Assembly: GCA_916700875.1 (NCBI GenBank)
Contig: CAKAKS010000066.1
Coordinates: 9,021,743 to 9,085,742, forward strand
From: Sebastes aleutianus
Taxonomy: Eukaryota; Chordata; Actinopteri; Perciformes; Sebastidae
Direction: 5' to 3'
Length of the DNA: 64,000 bases
Position numbers and translations under genes: made by a program. Numbering within the stretch: position 1 is the stretch's first letter; the number at the start of each line of letters is the position of its first letter. Of the stretch, positions 11,516 through 22,524 are shown piece after piece. The notes under the pieces were generated by a model that worked only from the letters and a program-made list of their open reading frames with translations, was not told the origin of the DNA and made no database searches.

Positions 11516-11660
11516 ATACTGTAAAAGTACCATAAAACCCACAGTTACCCTTCTGTCATATACTATAATCTAATAAACGGTAATCAATTACAGTAGATGC
11601 ACTGTAAAATAACAATAAAATTCCGCTTTTATTTTTTACAGTGAAACTCTTTACAGTGAT
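11516..11660. repeat. ACTGTAAAA repeat with short palindrome
   Basis: ACTGTAAAAGTACCATAAAA (11519) is followed by a hairpin at 11600-11643, where CACTGTAAAA and TTTTACAGTG frame two AT-rich arms and a four-base centre. ACTGTAAAA ends of this type occur in common fish miniature elements. No target duplication found. Confidence 0.45.
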
Positions 11661-12849
11661 AACTTACTTGAATGCTGCTTAAAAGGAATTTGTCTTTCCT
11701 ACTATCCAACATCAGAATTTCATTTCAGCAAATAAAGTGAATCTATAGTGTTTCCAGATGGAAAGGCGAGACTGTGCAGCCCCGGGCGTGTTGCTTGAGG
11801 CTGATAAGGTGTATGCATATTTAAATAAAGCGATGCCTAAGGCCAGAGGTCCACTAGCCACGGTGTATGTATCGGAAGACATACCATATGACATTCTGTA
11901 GCTGTAGTCTTGACGTGTGCACACCCAAAGATGAGTCAATGTAGCATAACACTGACGGAAATATAAAGCATTTTTGATGATGATCGGGAGGAAGGGAGGA
12001 AAATGCAATGGAATCGGGCCTAAATCCTCTCACAGCAGGGGGTGAACGAATTCTAATAAACTGCGGATATGCAGATTCTGAAATTCATCTGGGATTCGAG
12101 CCAAACGAAGCCTCGATGTGGTGAATATCTGAAGTAAATTACTGTCTATTAAATGTTTAGCGATAGGCCCATTCCCATACACTGTCTGGTGTTGTGTTGA
12201 TTTTTTTTGGCAAAACTCAACTCCACTCTCTGTTGCAATGCTGAGCGTGTTTGCTGTGATACAGTGCTGCAGTCAGCAACTACAGACATCCGAGAAACAA
12301 GGAGGCTGCTTCTGGACTTCCTCAGACAGGTTTCATGCAATTTTACATTTCATGCATTATTAATGTTTCTGTACCAGAGACATTTCTGGGGCCGTTTTGT
12401 TAACAGTTACTGAATGTATGTAGTTCTTGTTGAATTCCAAAAGCTAGTTCACTAAACCTATCCTTGGAGCTGGCTTGGATGCATAAAACATTCAGTTTGA
12501 TCAGAGGCATATTGGAAGCCATGCGAGCAGAGTTGGAACCAGCGTCTGAAGATGAAACTAATCACTTAAAAGACAGCTCACCTCAGCACTCCGCCAATGT
12601 TGCATGCCAGTGCATGAGGTCAGTTATCTGCATCAACACAAGATTTGTTTACACGTTGACAAAAGTGTCATAATCCCAAGGCTTGAAGCAAAATAAATCA
12701 CCCTATTTATAGAGTGCTTCAGGAATGAATCCTAAAACCATTGAAATGAGTTCACATTTTTTGCACTTCCGGTTCCCTTGTCTCAAAGTCAGTGAGTTAT
12801 TAGAATGGGTTTCTGGTCAAATGCCTGAAATAAGGTCTGTGGTTAACAC
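11661..12849. other. Unassigned
   Basis: Short frames only, the longest about 98 codons on the minus strand (11712-12008) with no recognisable motif and no supporting splice sites. No repeat recognised. Confidence 0.35.
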
Positions 12850-12850
12850 C

Positions 12851-13255
12851 AGGGCTGACCCGAATGCTTCGAAACTTCGACTGTTGCCATGGTAATCACC
12901 CTCCAAATCAGTATTTGAATGCTACGTTTTAGTTTTTTTTTCTTTATATATACGTATGTAATAATAATATATAAATCCCAAAACAGCCCATGAAATAAGG
13001 AATAATCCCACTTAATTTTTCATATTCAACATTATTATTCGTTTTTCTCAGATGGCTATCGATGTTTGTTGTGTTTAGAGGTGCGTGTGTGTACAGTAGT
13101 GCGGCAGTGGCACTGTCCCGAGCACTGAAACGGTGGAGGTCGAGACAGACAGGCAGAAAAACATGTCAGCCTGCCGCGCCGCGAAGCTCCGAATACCTTC
13201 GAATATTTATATATTTATATATACAAGAGATTTGTTCGTTTGTTTGTTCAGTGAC
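12851..13255. mobile_element. CAGGGCTGACC...CTTCGAA repeat (hAT-like end)
   Basis: CAGGGCTGACCCGAATGCTT at 12850 is a hAT-like start, and CCGAATACCTTCGAATATTT (13189) is the related downstream part; both carry TTCGAA-type motifs. Inside are an X-box-like GTTGCCATGGTAAT (12883-12896) and AT-rich filler. The right terminus is not clear because it runs into TATATA sequence. Confidence 0.5.
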
Positions 13256-13299
13256 ATAGAATACATCAGTACATTTTGAAGGTTTGTTTTAAAAAATGC

Positions 13300-13870
13300 A
13301 TTGACTAACAATTGGCGAAATGAGTCTAAAGAGGTTGTTGGAAACATTAAAAGCGATCACGCCAAACACAGACACTCATCTACTCACTATAGTCCGCCTT
13401 TACAGCTTTGTTGTGTCTGTACTCACGCTCTTGCAAACTATTCTAACTCAAACTTTCAAAATTGTAGATTTATGCTAGATGTCACGCTAAGAGGAAAGGC
13501 TTTTGTAGAAGACATAAGCGTGCAAAGTCAAATTACAAGTTGGAAGCTTAGTGGTGGTGACGTTGAAGTCACGCAATAGTGGTTAACCCAACGTTAGCTG
13601 GCGATTGCATTTAAGCTTCAAAACCCATAAATGTGGTGTTCTTTTGTGAAGATTATCTTGCTGAACAAAACATGTAAGTATCACAGTGCCATAGAATTTA
13701 TTTTCTGCAATACTCCAATGGAAAAATCCCATTTGCTTCTTGTCGAGGGAACCAGGGCGATCCCATTTCCGGGTTGGCCCACAATAATGCGTCATTCCCG
13801 CAGCACTCTATAGTGCAGGTCATTGCAACCACCTAAGACACTCATCATGGAGCTTATCAAACATTCATGC
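13300..13870. other. Probable dispersed repeat, class unknown
   Basis: The stretch with GTCGAGGGAACCAGGGCGAT (13743), TTTCCGGGTTGGCCCACAAT and CGCAGCACTCTATAG resembles fish repeats that I remember, but I cannot show a second copy in this window or clear ends. Small frames on both strands have no recognisable protein. Confidence 0.35.
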
Positions 13871-15934
13871 TCCATTTTCCTGGCCAAGGTCCCCGGGCGC
13901 AAAATGTCTAGACAACACATCATCTGGCACTTTGCTATGTGATTAATTATTACATAGATTATAAAGTTGCTTTGCAGTGCTTCTGTCATATCACATTATT
14001 CAATTTGGGGCACTTAACATGTGATTTTACATCTTTTCAAAATTGCATTTCTTCTTTATTTTGACCTGTATCTTTTCTAATTCAGTGCCTTTGTTTTGAT
14101 TTACAAAAAAAACCTGACACCTCACGTATAGAATAGCTCTATCTATCCAATCAACCTCCGCTACAGGTTTCTGTCAAGGAAGGCGACTCTATTTTGTTCA
14201 AGAGGAAGGAGAGTGCTTTAATTTCAAAGAAGTTGCTATTCGCCCTCTATCAGTGATCGTCCTTGAACCAAAACATCATTCCTCAAAAGTTGTTTACCTA
14301 TGTGGGTCATTGCCTTCCTTCTCATACTTCCCTGTGTTTCATTAACCTTTATAACCAGATTTTGCTCAAACAAATACAGACACGGTTAAAAGATGTTTGG
14401 GCTCTAGAGTATGTGCATCTCAGAAACTCCCAAAAATTTGACATCTGGATGAATGAGGGACAAAACAGGAAGTGTTTTCGCTCCAATATTTATAAATCCT
14501 AACACATTTTGTTTGTGTCTTCACACCTTTTTTTATGATTTCAACACTGTTTATGCATGACCAACAAGAAAGCAAATAAACAGGCAGCTAGAGATACAGT
14601 AGTTAAATAGATAGATAGACAGACACTCACTTTTGGCCTATTATTACCTTCTTCTTTCCTACCAAGATCATTTCGTGGTAAATGAGCCAATATCTCCTCA
14701 ATCATTGGCTGACTCTCTATTATAGGTCTTTCTATCAGTGGGTTTTCACTCGAAGGGGAACAAATTACTCAGAAAAAAAAATGTGAAGATATAAAAGTCA
14801 ACGAGCTTGAAGGACCACCTGAAGATGATGATTTGTGTCAAGGGGAACATATTGTTTCACTGCAGTCTTGGAAATGACTTTGCTCATCAGGTAGGCGGAC
14901 ACAAACTGATAAAAGAACAGAAAGTGCTCTAAAGCGGAGCTCATATTCATCTGTAAAAAAAAATCTCATTAATACCACCGGACGTCTGTCGCACATCTCA
15001 AGCTTATGGATCCAACTCTTAATCAAAATTCATCAGTAAATATTCATGACAGCATCAGCAAACATGAGGTCTTGATTACTCTAACATGAGAATGACCTCT
15101 ATCAATATGTAAATCGCCTAAATGAAGGAATTTGCCATGGAATGGTTGGTATCAGGGATTGTGCAATGTTCTGGCACATAGGCAGGGCGATCCTGTTTGG
15201 CGAAGTCCCCTCTGTCTGCCTCACTAAAACAAGCCCTCTCAGCCCGAGTGCCTTGCATTATTTACATGTTTATGATTAGTTAAGCCTCACATGGAGCCGC
15301 CATCTGCTGGAAAGTGGCATGTAGAATTGGGAGTGCCATTAGGCCTATTTATTTTTACTGAAGGAAAGAGGAAAAATAAGGAGGCATGTGGCCTCCAATA
15401 CACACTCTCGCTGAGGTCCATTGCCATGAGTACCCTTAAGTCCTAAAAGGTGGTATTTATGCCTCATTAAGTGTTCTACTGCTCAACATTAGTGTTTAAA
15501 AATTAACCCCAAACTAGAATAAACTGCACAGATGGCAACCAGGGCCCCATCCAATGAACCCAGACAGCGCTGCAATACCTACCTGACTCTGGCCATTTAG
15601 AGTCAAAACATAGAAATATTAAGCACAATATGTTGAATTAAAGTGGCCATATGTTTACAGTAACCAAGCTCCCCACTAGTGTTTGTAATCTTTAGTTTCT
15701 CAACTATAATTCATGTATACTTTACAATTTTATTGGCCATGATTGAAGGCAGGGTAATAGGTATTTGTTAGCTGTAACTCCATACAGCCTGGGTTTCCAT
15801 TCAATGAATTAATTAGTAAATTGTGTAATCCATCACAGTCGGCGTCTGTTTATTAGTATGATTACATTCTTACTGTGTGGTTATGCAGTTTAGAAGCAGA
15901 CTGAACTGAAAAGTTGGCACTTTATTTTACTCTT
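13871..15934. other. Unassigned, repeat-poor
   Basis: Two kilobases with no recognised repeat apart from a short GATA run near 14608. Sequence around 15220-15430 (CATTATTTACATGTTTATGA, GCCATTAGGCCTATTTATTT) has the balanced look of conserved non-coding DNA, but this is only an impression. Confidence 0.3.
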
Positions 15935-16275
15935 ACAAGTTACAAATGTGTATTAAAAGCCGTCATTACAAGGCTTTGTTGAATACTTGATTCTGATTGG
16001 TCAATCACGGCATTCTATGGTCCATTATTTCTTTATAGCAGATCGTTGCTATGTATAACAGACTGTTGCTATGGGCGCAATTCTGATGTCGGACTCTGGC
16101 AGACAATTGTTGTGTCAAATTATTGATTTCTTAAGTAAGTAGCTGTGTAATAAGTGGGATAATGTACAGAAGGTGGGTCATTGTTGTGAAATCAACCCCT
16201 TCAGGGCGATGCTTTGTGGAGGGGTGGTTTATCTCACAACAATGAACGGCTCGCTGTACATTATCCCTTAGTTAT
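15935..16275. mobile_element. Miniature element with internal long hairpin
   Basis: TGAATACTTGATTCTGATTG (15970) with GATCGTTGCTATG and ACTGTTGCTATGG leads into a long inverted repeat at 16156-16267. From memory this is a common fish miniature transposon; the boundaries are approximate. No coding capacity. Confidence 0.55.
16156..16267. repeat. Inverted repeat, about 46-bp arms, short loop
   Basis: The left arm GGGATAATGTACAG ... TCATTGTTGTGA ... CAACCCCTTC pairs with the right arm GGGGTGGTTTATCTCACAAC ... CTGTACATTATCCC. The 14-bp outer block and a 12-bp middle block are perfect. Between the arms is a loop of roughly 15-20 nt. Transcribed from either strand it would fold into a long imperfect hairpin. 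Confidence 0.8.
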
Positions 16276-17021
16276 AGCCAGCCATGTTGATTTAAGACGA
16301 GAACTCACAGGGTCAAAATCAATTGTACACCTGCATGGTCTCTGCATTAATGTTTGTCAAGGTTACATTATTCCAAAAAATTGCATCACAAATGACAAAA
16401 CATTACTTTCAAGGGTGTGACAATGAATCTTACTGTTTCCATTTGTAGAAATACATCTATAATGTTCCAAAATACCTGCCAGTGTTTGTTGCACTGCAGC
16501 AACAGCCAGCTTTACTTCTGCCACCGTCATTTTCTGACATAAATAAATGGCACGACAGGGTGACTTTGGCTATAAAAAGTTCCTCGCCTAGGGGCTCTAC
16601 TACAACTTACTTTATCAGATTTGAGAAGTGCATCGAGAGAGAGAGAGAGAGACAAACTAATACACACAAGGGACATAGATACTTTGCATTTTGTGAATTT
16701 CAGATTCATATGAGCGGGAGACCACGGCTGAAGAGCAGAGAGGAGCTGCTTCAGGCTGCTGCTGATAGTGCCAGCTAGCGTTTAACTTGCTTGTGTATAA
16801 CAGCCAGTCTGACTTGGCAAGACCTGCCTGGCTGCCGAGTTGCTAGCCTAGCTGACGTGAGCTGACGACCGGTGTCCGCTTGACCACCGGTGCCAACTGA
16901 AAGCAAATGATTTATATGCTTTGGTTTGATTTGTGACTGTTTTTGTTGTATTGTTTCCCAACAACAGCACAGAGGAGGTGTTGTATGCGTGGCAACGAAG
17001 GGACACATTCTTTTTACTGCA
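16276..17021. other. Unassigned with (GA)9 microsatellite
   Basis: Contains a GA repeat at 16635-16652 and a short inversion around GACCGGTGTCCGCTTGACCA (16866). A 98-codon plus frame at 16482-16778 runs through the microsatellite and is probably chance. Confidence 0.35.
16635..16652. repeat. (GA)9 microsatellite
   Basis: Perfect dinucleotide repeat. Confidence 0.95.
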
Positions 17022-17136
17022 GACCTTTTCAGATTCGACAACATGAACATTCTAAATGGGCCCCTTTGTATTTCTGACAGGAGGTAAACAGGGACTAAAG
17101 CTGTTGCCCTAGCAACAGAAGGACAATAAAAAGGTA
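17022..17136. mobile_element. Second, shorter copy of the 8.6-kb miniature element
   Basis: GACCTTTTCAGATTCGACAA then ACATGAACATTCTAAA parallels 8567-8600. ACTAAAGCTGTTGCCCTAGC (17095) parallels the right part at 8690-8716. About 50 bp of the middle are absent. The right terminus AAAAAGGTA is degraded. The X-box palindrome at 17103-17116 is intact. Confidence 0.7.
17103..17116. promoter_or_regulatory. RFX X-box-like palindrome, second transposon copy
   Basis: The same GTTGCCCTAGCAAC as at 8702-8715, unchanged although the surrounding element has lost about a third of its length. Confidence 0.45.
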
Positions 17137-17164
17137 TGTATATTCATTGATAAGCAGTTATTCA

Positions 17165-17420
17165 CTCCTTAGTTTCTTCTCATTCCTTACTAACTACTTC
17201 ATACTCAATCCATAAGAATTTCCATACTAACATTCTATTTCGTACGCTAAAACACCATGTGAGATATTTTAGTACGTCCGAAATCTTAGTATGAAACCAA
17301 TAGTACGCAAATTGCATAATATTTCCGGTGAGATATTACAGTATGCAACGCTGGACACTACGGCTGTATAAATATCCCACAATGCTCTGCGGCAGTAACA
17401 ACAACGTTCATTACGGATGT
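17165..17420. mobile_element. AGTATG-rich miniature element remnant
   Basis: ACTTCATACTCAATCC, TTCGTACGCTAAAACACCAT (17252), GAGATATTTTAGTACGTCCG (17272) and TTAGTATGAAACCAATAGTA form loosely inverted AGTACG/CGTACT themes, then TATCCCACAATGCTCTGCGG (17373). From memory a common fish repeat. The ends are not resolved. Confidence 0.4.
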
Positions 17421-18965
17421 ACTCTATAACACTACATATAATACTCTATATTATGGACAGCTCTATAACATCAATAATGCTTTAATTTAACTGTAAGTAT
17501 ATACGATTTCACTTTGCTAGGCATAATATATATTTAGAGTTAGTTCAGTTCACTTTGATTCATCACAGGAGGTTGGCACTGGTTACCATTATTAGATTGA
17601 GTGGTGTGTGTGTATGTGTGTGTGTGGGGGTGGGGGATGTCATGGGTTGGTGAGCTGTGCTACTGATGTTTAATTGCAACTCCTACAGTACATCATCATT
17701 AATATAAAGATGTCTTTAGACTGTGCAACAACAACAGCAATGTAAGGTTATTGCATGTCACACCGTCAGATACGGTTCTAATAAATTCTTGGCCGCAATC
17801 TGTGTCTGCCTACGATATCAATCTGAGGCACGTCAGATTGTGGAATGAGTGAATGGTGAATCATGGCAGTGCGACGTATATTGTACATAGAAAAACGTAC
17901 ATGAGAGCAGAGGCAGGTCATCAGCTCGCGTCATCCATCTTCTGTTTTGAAATCGCAGCTGTCATCATTTTGGTTTGTGTGGTTTTAAAGAAAAGAAAAA
18001 ACACACACACGTGAACTTTTTCTTATAAAAACTTAAACCAAAAATCTTTCTTACAAACTGTTGCATCAGCCAGTGCATTCTGTGTCTTTTCATGTTGTAT
18101 TCTCATTGGTTGGTTTGTAGACGTGGCTTGTAGCAGCCGTCATATTGGGAGATATTTGGTCATACATTTCTGACACCATCAGAATTTTGCCTTGTCTAAG
18201 AGTGCGATCTAAGAGTTTCTCGGATTGATCACCAAAGATTTTGTCACTCTGTCTCAGACAGGTTGAAAGTGTCAAGGGAACTATGGGTCACTGCTGATTT
18301 TAGGTCCAACACCGAAGCCTCTGGGTCCTATAACCAAACATCTCACCCCTTGATGGCACTTCAGGAGGCGGACAAAAGCAGTGACAGACAGAAAGACATC
18401 CTGACCATTCCCTATGTATTTTATTCTCAGTTGCTGTCAGTCTGCAACATGCCTGACTGAAAGCAGTTGTCAGTACGTTGTGATGGCAGCGTGCCTCCTG
18501 TAAGTGAATCAGATCGGATTGTTCCAGCACTTTGTCTCCTCGTTGCAGGAGGTGGAGCTCCTCCTGTCAGACACAGGTGCGCTAACAGAATGATGTAATC
18601 AGCTGCAGAAGATACGCTTCACTTGCCCACCGAGGTAGATAACCCCAATAATACATTTGTTCGTTCCTTGGGTTTTTGACAAGGGGGAGTAATACAGCCA
18701 AAATGAAAGACTTGACAGAAACCGAGAGCAGACAGATTGCACCTCCACACAATCTTGGAGAGGGATGTGTTCTCTTGTCAAGTGCTGTTCGTCATACGCA
18801 GCAGGTAAAAGTGAAAACATGGGGATGCATGTGGCTGTATTTTAGTGTGAACCACGTCTGCAGGAAGCGTTTTTAAGCGATAGAACATCTCAGAGAAGCG
18901 TAATGTCTTGAGTGATTTTTTAAATTGAAAGTTCTTAATCCTTTAAGTCTCAGATCGAAAATTCA
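17421..18965. other. Unassigned with GT-rich simple repeat
   Basis: A GTGTGTAT-type simple repeat lies at 17601-17636. Short frames at 18260-18880 on both strands lack recognisable domains. No RNA gene seen. Confidence 0.35.
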
Positions 18966-18973
18966 GTTTTTAT

Positions 18974-19706
18974 TAGAGCTGTCAAAGTTAACATGATAAT
19001 AACACATTAACGCAAATTCTTTTTAATGCCGTTCATTTCTTTAATGCATTAACACAATCGATCTTTCGGAGATTGTAGCAGGCTCAGTCTCAAAGATAGA
19101 GTGAAAGACCATGTCATACTAGCTGGTCGGGAAGGTAAATAATGCTCCAAACTTGCTCCCAAATTTTGGCGAGGAAAAACTGTCATGGCCTTTTTCAAAG
19201 GGGTCCCTTGACCTCTGAACTCAAGATATGTGAATTAAAATTGGTTCTATGGGTACCCACGAGTCTCCCCTTTACAGACATGCCCACTTTATGATAATCA
19301 CATGCAGTTTGGGGCAAGTCATAGTCAAGTCAGCACACTGACACACTGACAGCTGTTGTTGCCTGTTGGGCTTCAGTTTGCCATGTTATGATTTGAGCAT
19401 ATTTTTTTAATGCTAAATGCAGTACCTGTGAGGGTTTCTAGACAATATTTGTCATTGTTTTGTATTGGTAAATGATTTCCAGTAATAATTACTATACTAT
19501 AATAAAAATATATACATACATTTGCATAAAGCAACATATTTGCCCACTCCCATGTTGAATGATAATTAAATACTTGACAAATTTCTCTTTAAGGTACATT
19601 TTGAACAAATAAAAAATATCGAATTAATTTGCGATTAATTGAGATTAATCATGGGACAATCATGCGATTAATTGCGATTAAATATTTTAAACGATTGACA
19701 GCCCTA
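18974..19706 (+). mobile_element. hAT-type miniature transposon, copy A
   Basis: The ends are TAGAGCTGTCAA at 18974 and TTGACAGCCCTA ending at 19706, an 11/12 inverted match. The flanks are gtttttat (18966-18973) and gttattat (19707-19714), a 7/8 match for an 8-bp target duplication, the hAT signature. There is no coding capacity. The interior has blocks shared with copies B and C, including GGGTACCCACGAGTCTCCCC near 19252 and the stretch with repeated ACACTGACA near 19340. Same orientation as copy B. Confidence 0.88.
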
Positions 19707-19714
19707 GTTATTAT

Positions 19715-20908
19715 ACAACTTCTTTTCATCTGCTGTCTGTATGCATTGCTTGTTTTCTTTTTCTCAATAACAAAAGCTATTTGAAAATGAAGACACATTT
19801 GATGTGAATGGTTGCTTTCAAGATTTATGATGAATCATAAAATGTGAATACAAAACGCATTCATTTGAGTTCTAAAGGTGTCAAATATCATAGGATTTTG
19901 ATGTAATTGACAGAAAATATGGGCTTTCAACAGTAACAAAAACCAAAAAAATAACAAAAAAAAAGTATATAGTGCAACAACAATAGGTGAAAAAAAGTGT
20001 GGAACAAAAGAAAAGAAAACCACTTCATCTCCCATTATCCCTGTTCGTATGTTCCATCAGTAGCTGGTAACACTTTGTGGTCAGTCACAGCCAATCCATT
20101 AAAAGTCAAACATCCGCTCAACCTCTCAGACGGAGACCGATTCCCCCAGAAAGCCTTGGGGGTGAAATGTGACGCAGCCTCGACGCCGCTCCTTTGGGTG
20201 TCATCGGGGACCTGTACACATTGATTAGTAATTGTCCTTCCTCCTTCCCTGAGAGGCTGTTTGTCCCACAGGGAGGCAGCTATTACACCACAGCTGGCCA
20301 CAGGGACCATTCAAGGGCAATCAGAGCAAAAAGACTCAGGGTAACCACTTAGTTGGGAGTGCATTGGCCTGGATTGGTAACAACGAGTAAAAAGCAAGAA
20401 AGTCTGGAGACAGGCCTCGATCGAGAGGGTTCACGGTGAGGATGTCTCAGTGAGCAGCAGTGGCGCTGCATTGAGGGGCTTTTTAAAAGCTCTCTGCTAA
20501 GTAACAGGGTTTCGGTTGCTTTTACGCAGAGATGTGCAGAGTACAGCTATAGTAGCTCAGGCTTCTGACTCTTCATCCTCTTTGGCTGAAGTGACTTTCT
20601 GGACAAACACTAACAAGTAAAGTCTGTGTATCCAAAGCTATAGCTTATTCCTCTGTGCCATAGACCTCCGAAACTATTACAAACACATCAATGAGCCACA
20701 TCGTTGCCAGTGGGCACTGCAGTTTATCCCACCATCCTTGTGCCATAAATACTCAGTATTGCACTAAATCTGTAGTTGAAAATAGCCCTCAGCAAATGCA
20801 CTTTGAGCCATGTTTGCTAAAAACTACAGTGCCCAACTGTTTCAGGAAATGATTTAGCCCTTTTTTCAAAAATATAAATTCTATATTTGGGACTCATTTT
20901 TGAAGATT
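19715..20908. promoter_or_regulatory. Unassigned; candidate conserved block at 20040-20350
   Basis: The block at 20040-20350 is more balanced in composition than its flanks and holds TTGATTAGTAATTG (20221-20234), a paired homeodomain-like core, plus a small inversion CCCCAGAAAGCCTTGGGG (20145). Frames on both strands are open across it, without family signal. The remainder is AT-rich with nothing recognised. Confidence 0.22.
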
Positions 20909-20910
20909 TA

Positions 20911-21121
20911 CAGACGTAGGCAAAGTTGTTGGTAACCTTCCGTTAAAGAGAGAAAAACCCACAATGGTCACTGAAATAACTTGAAACTGACAAAAGTAAT
21001 AATAAATAAAAATTCACTGAAAATTAACTAATGAAAATCAGATATTGTTTTTGAATTATGGTTCAGCAGAATCATTTAAAAAAACAAACTAATGAAACTG
21101 GCCTAGACAAAAATGATGGTA
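20911..21121 (+). repeat. Left inverted repeat of the Tc1 element (IR/DR)
   Basis: This arm matches the reverse complement of 22314-22524 with scattered substitutions. It contains an outer direct repeat at 20917-20939 (TAGGCAAAGTTG...) and an inner one at 21104-21126 (TAGACAAAAATG...), which agree at about 18 of 23 positions. In Tc1 elements with this layout both direct repeats are transposase-binding sites. Confidence 0.93.
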
Positions 21122-21129
21122 ACATTAAC

Positions 21130-22150
21130 TTAATATTTTGTTGCACAACCTTTTGAGGCAATCACTGCAATCAAGTGATTTCTGTAACTCTCAATGAGAC
21201 TTCTGCACCTGTCGACAGGTATGTTGGCCCACTCCTCGTGAGCAAACTGCTCCAGCTGTCTCAGGTTTGAAGGGTGCCTTCTCCAGACAGCATGTTTCAG
21301 CTCCTTCCACATATGTTCAATAGGATTTAGATCCAGGCTCATAGAAGGCCACTTCAGAATAGTCCAATGTTTTGTTCTTAGCCATTCTTGGGTGTTTTTA
21401 GCTGTGTTTTGGGTCATTATCCTGTTTGAGGACCCATGACCTGCAACTGAGACCAAGCTTTCTGACACTGGGCAGCACATTTCGCTCCAGAATGCCTTGA
21501 TAGTCTTGAGATTTCATTGCACCCTGCACAGATTCAAGACACCCTGTGCCAGATGCAACAAAGCAGCCCCAGAACATAACCGAGCCTCCTCCATGTTTCA
21601 CATTAGGTACAGTGTTCTTTTCTTTGGATGCTTCATCTCTTCGTCTGTGAACATAGAGCTGATGTGACTTGCCAAAAAGCTCCAGTTTTGTCTCATCTGT
21701 CCAAAGGACATTCTCCCAGAAGCTTTGTGGCTTGTCAATATGCATTTTGGAAAATTCCAGTCTCGCTTTTTTATGATTTGGTGTCCTCCTCGGTTGTCTT
21801 CCATTAAGTCCACTTTGGCTCAAACAGTGACGGATGGTGCGATCTGACACTGATGTACCTTGACCTTGGAGTTCACCTCTAATCTCTTTGGAAGTTGTTC
21901 TGGGCTCTTTGGTTACCATTCGTATTATCCGTCTCTTCAATATGTCATCAATTTTCCCCTTGCGGCCACGTCCAGGGAGGTTGGCTACAGTCCCATGGAC
22001 CTTAAACTTCTGAATAATATGTGCAGCTGTAGTCACAGGAACGTCAAGCTGCTTGGAGATGGTCTTATAGCCTTTACCTTTAACATGAAGGTCTATAATG
22101 TTCTTTCTGATCTCCTGAGACAACTCTCTCCTTAGCTTTCTGTGGTCCAT
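21130..22150 (-). pseudogene. Tc1 transposase, DD34E type, one frameshift
   Basis: This encodes a cut-and-paste transposase that binds the element's inverted repeats and inserts it at TA. Reading starts at the ATG at 22150-22148 (MDHRKLRREL), chosen because it matches the usual Tc1 start; a further 15 codons upstream are open but not family-like. Residues 1-55 and about 65-115 are the paired-like helix-turn-helix regions, with a basic GRGRKGK linker at 60-66. Catalytic Asp152 is in LWTDET (codon 21697-21695), a glycine-rich KHGGGSVMFWG box sits near 186-196, and Asp244 is in QDNDPKH (codon 21421-21419). Six codons later the frame hits TAA at 21400-21398. The homologous C-terminus continues in another frame to TAA at 21132-21130, with Glu in LNPIE (codon 21318-21316). 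The 103-nt spacing between Asp and Glu codons is two short of the 105 expected for DD34E, so a net two-base loss occurred around 21401-21410, probably in a CA run. With two bases added, the gene would have 340 codons, the usual length. Confidence 0.95.
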
Positions 22151-22313
22151 GGTGTACACACCATGACACCAAACAGCACAGTGACTACTTTTCACCCTTT
22201 AAATAGGCAGACTGACTGATTACAAGTTTGAAGATACCTGTGATGCTAATTACAGGACACACCTTAGTTTAATATGTCCCTATGGTCAAATTATTTTACA
22301 TCTTTTCTAGGGC

Positions 22314-22524
22314 TACCATCATTTTTGTCTAGGCCAGTTTCATCAGTTTGTTTTTTAAAATGATTCTGTTAAACCACAATTCAAAAGCAACAGCTGATTT
22401 TCATTAGTTAATTTTCAGTAAATTTTTATTTATTATTACTTTTGTCAGTTTCAAGTTATTTCAGTGACCATTGTGGGTTTTTCTCTCTTTAACGGAACGT
22501 TACCAACAACTTTGCCTACGTCTG
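22314..22524 (-). repeat. Right inverted repeat of the Tc1 element (IR/DR)
   Basis: This is the inverted partner of 20911-21121. The outer direct repeat lies at 22496-22518 and the inner one at 22309-22331. The arm differs from the left arm at several scattered positions, for example in the ACG/ACC triplet near 22496, which is consistent with independent decay after insertion. Confidence 0.93.

Larger units (their letters stand above)
20911..22524 (-). mobile_element. Tc1/mariner DNA transposon, near full length, transposase frameshifted
   Basis: The element starts with CAGACGTAGGCAAAG at 20911 and ends with its complement at 22524. TA dinucleotides at 20909-20910 and 22525-22526 flank it, as expected for the TA target-site duplication of Tc1/mariner. 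Its 1614 bp is a normal length for a vertebrate Tc1. About 211 bp at each end are inverted copies with only scattered differences, and each inverted repeat contains two related 23-bp direct repeats (IR/DR layout, as in Sleeping Beauty-type elements). The transposase gene is on the minus strand and fills most of the interior. Both ends look usable as substrates, but the transposase is broken by a frameshift, so movement would need a transposase supplied from another copy. Seen directly: ends, TA, inverted repeats, frames. Known from the family: TA target and IR/DR transposition. The exact subfamily is not assigned. Confidence 0.96.
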
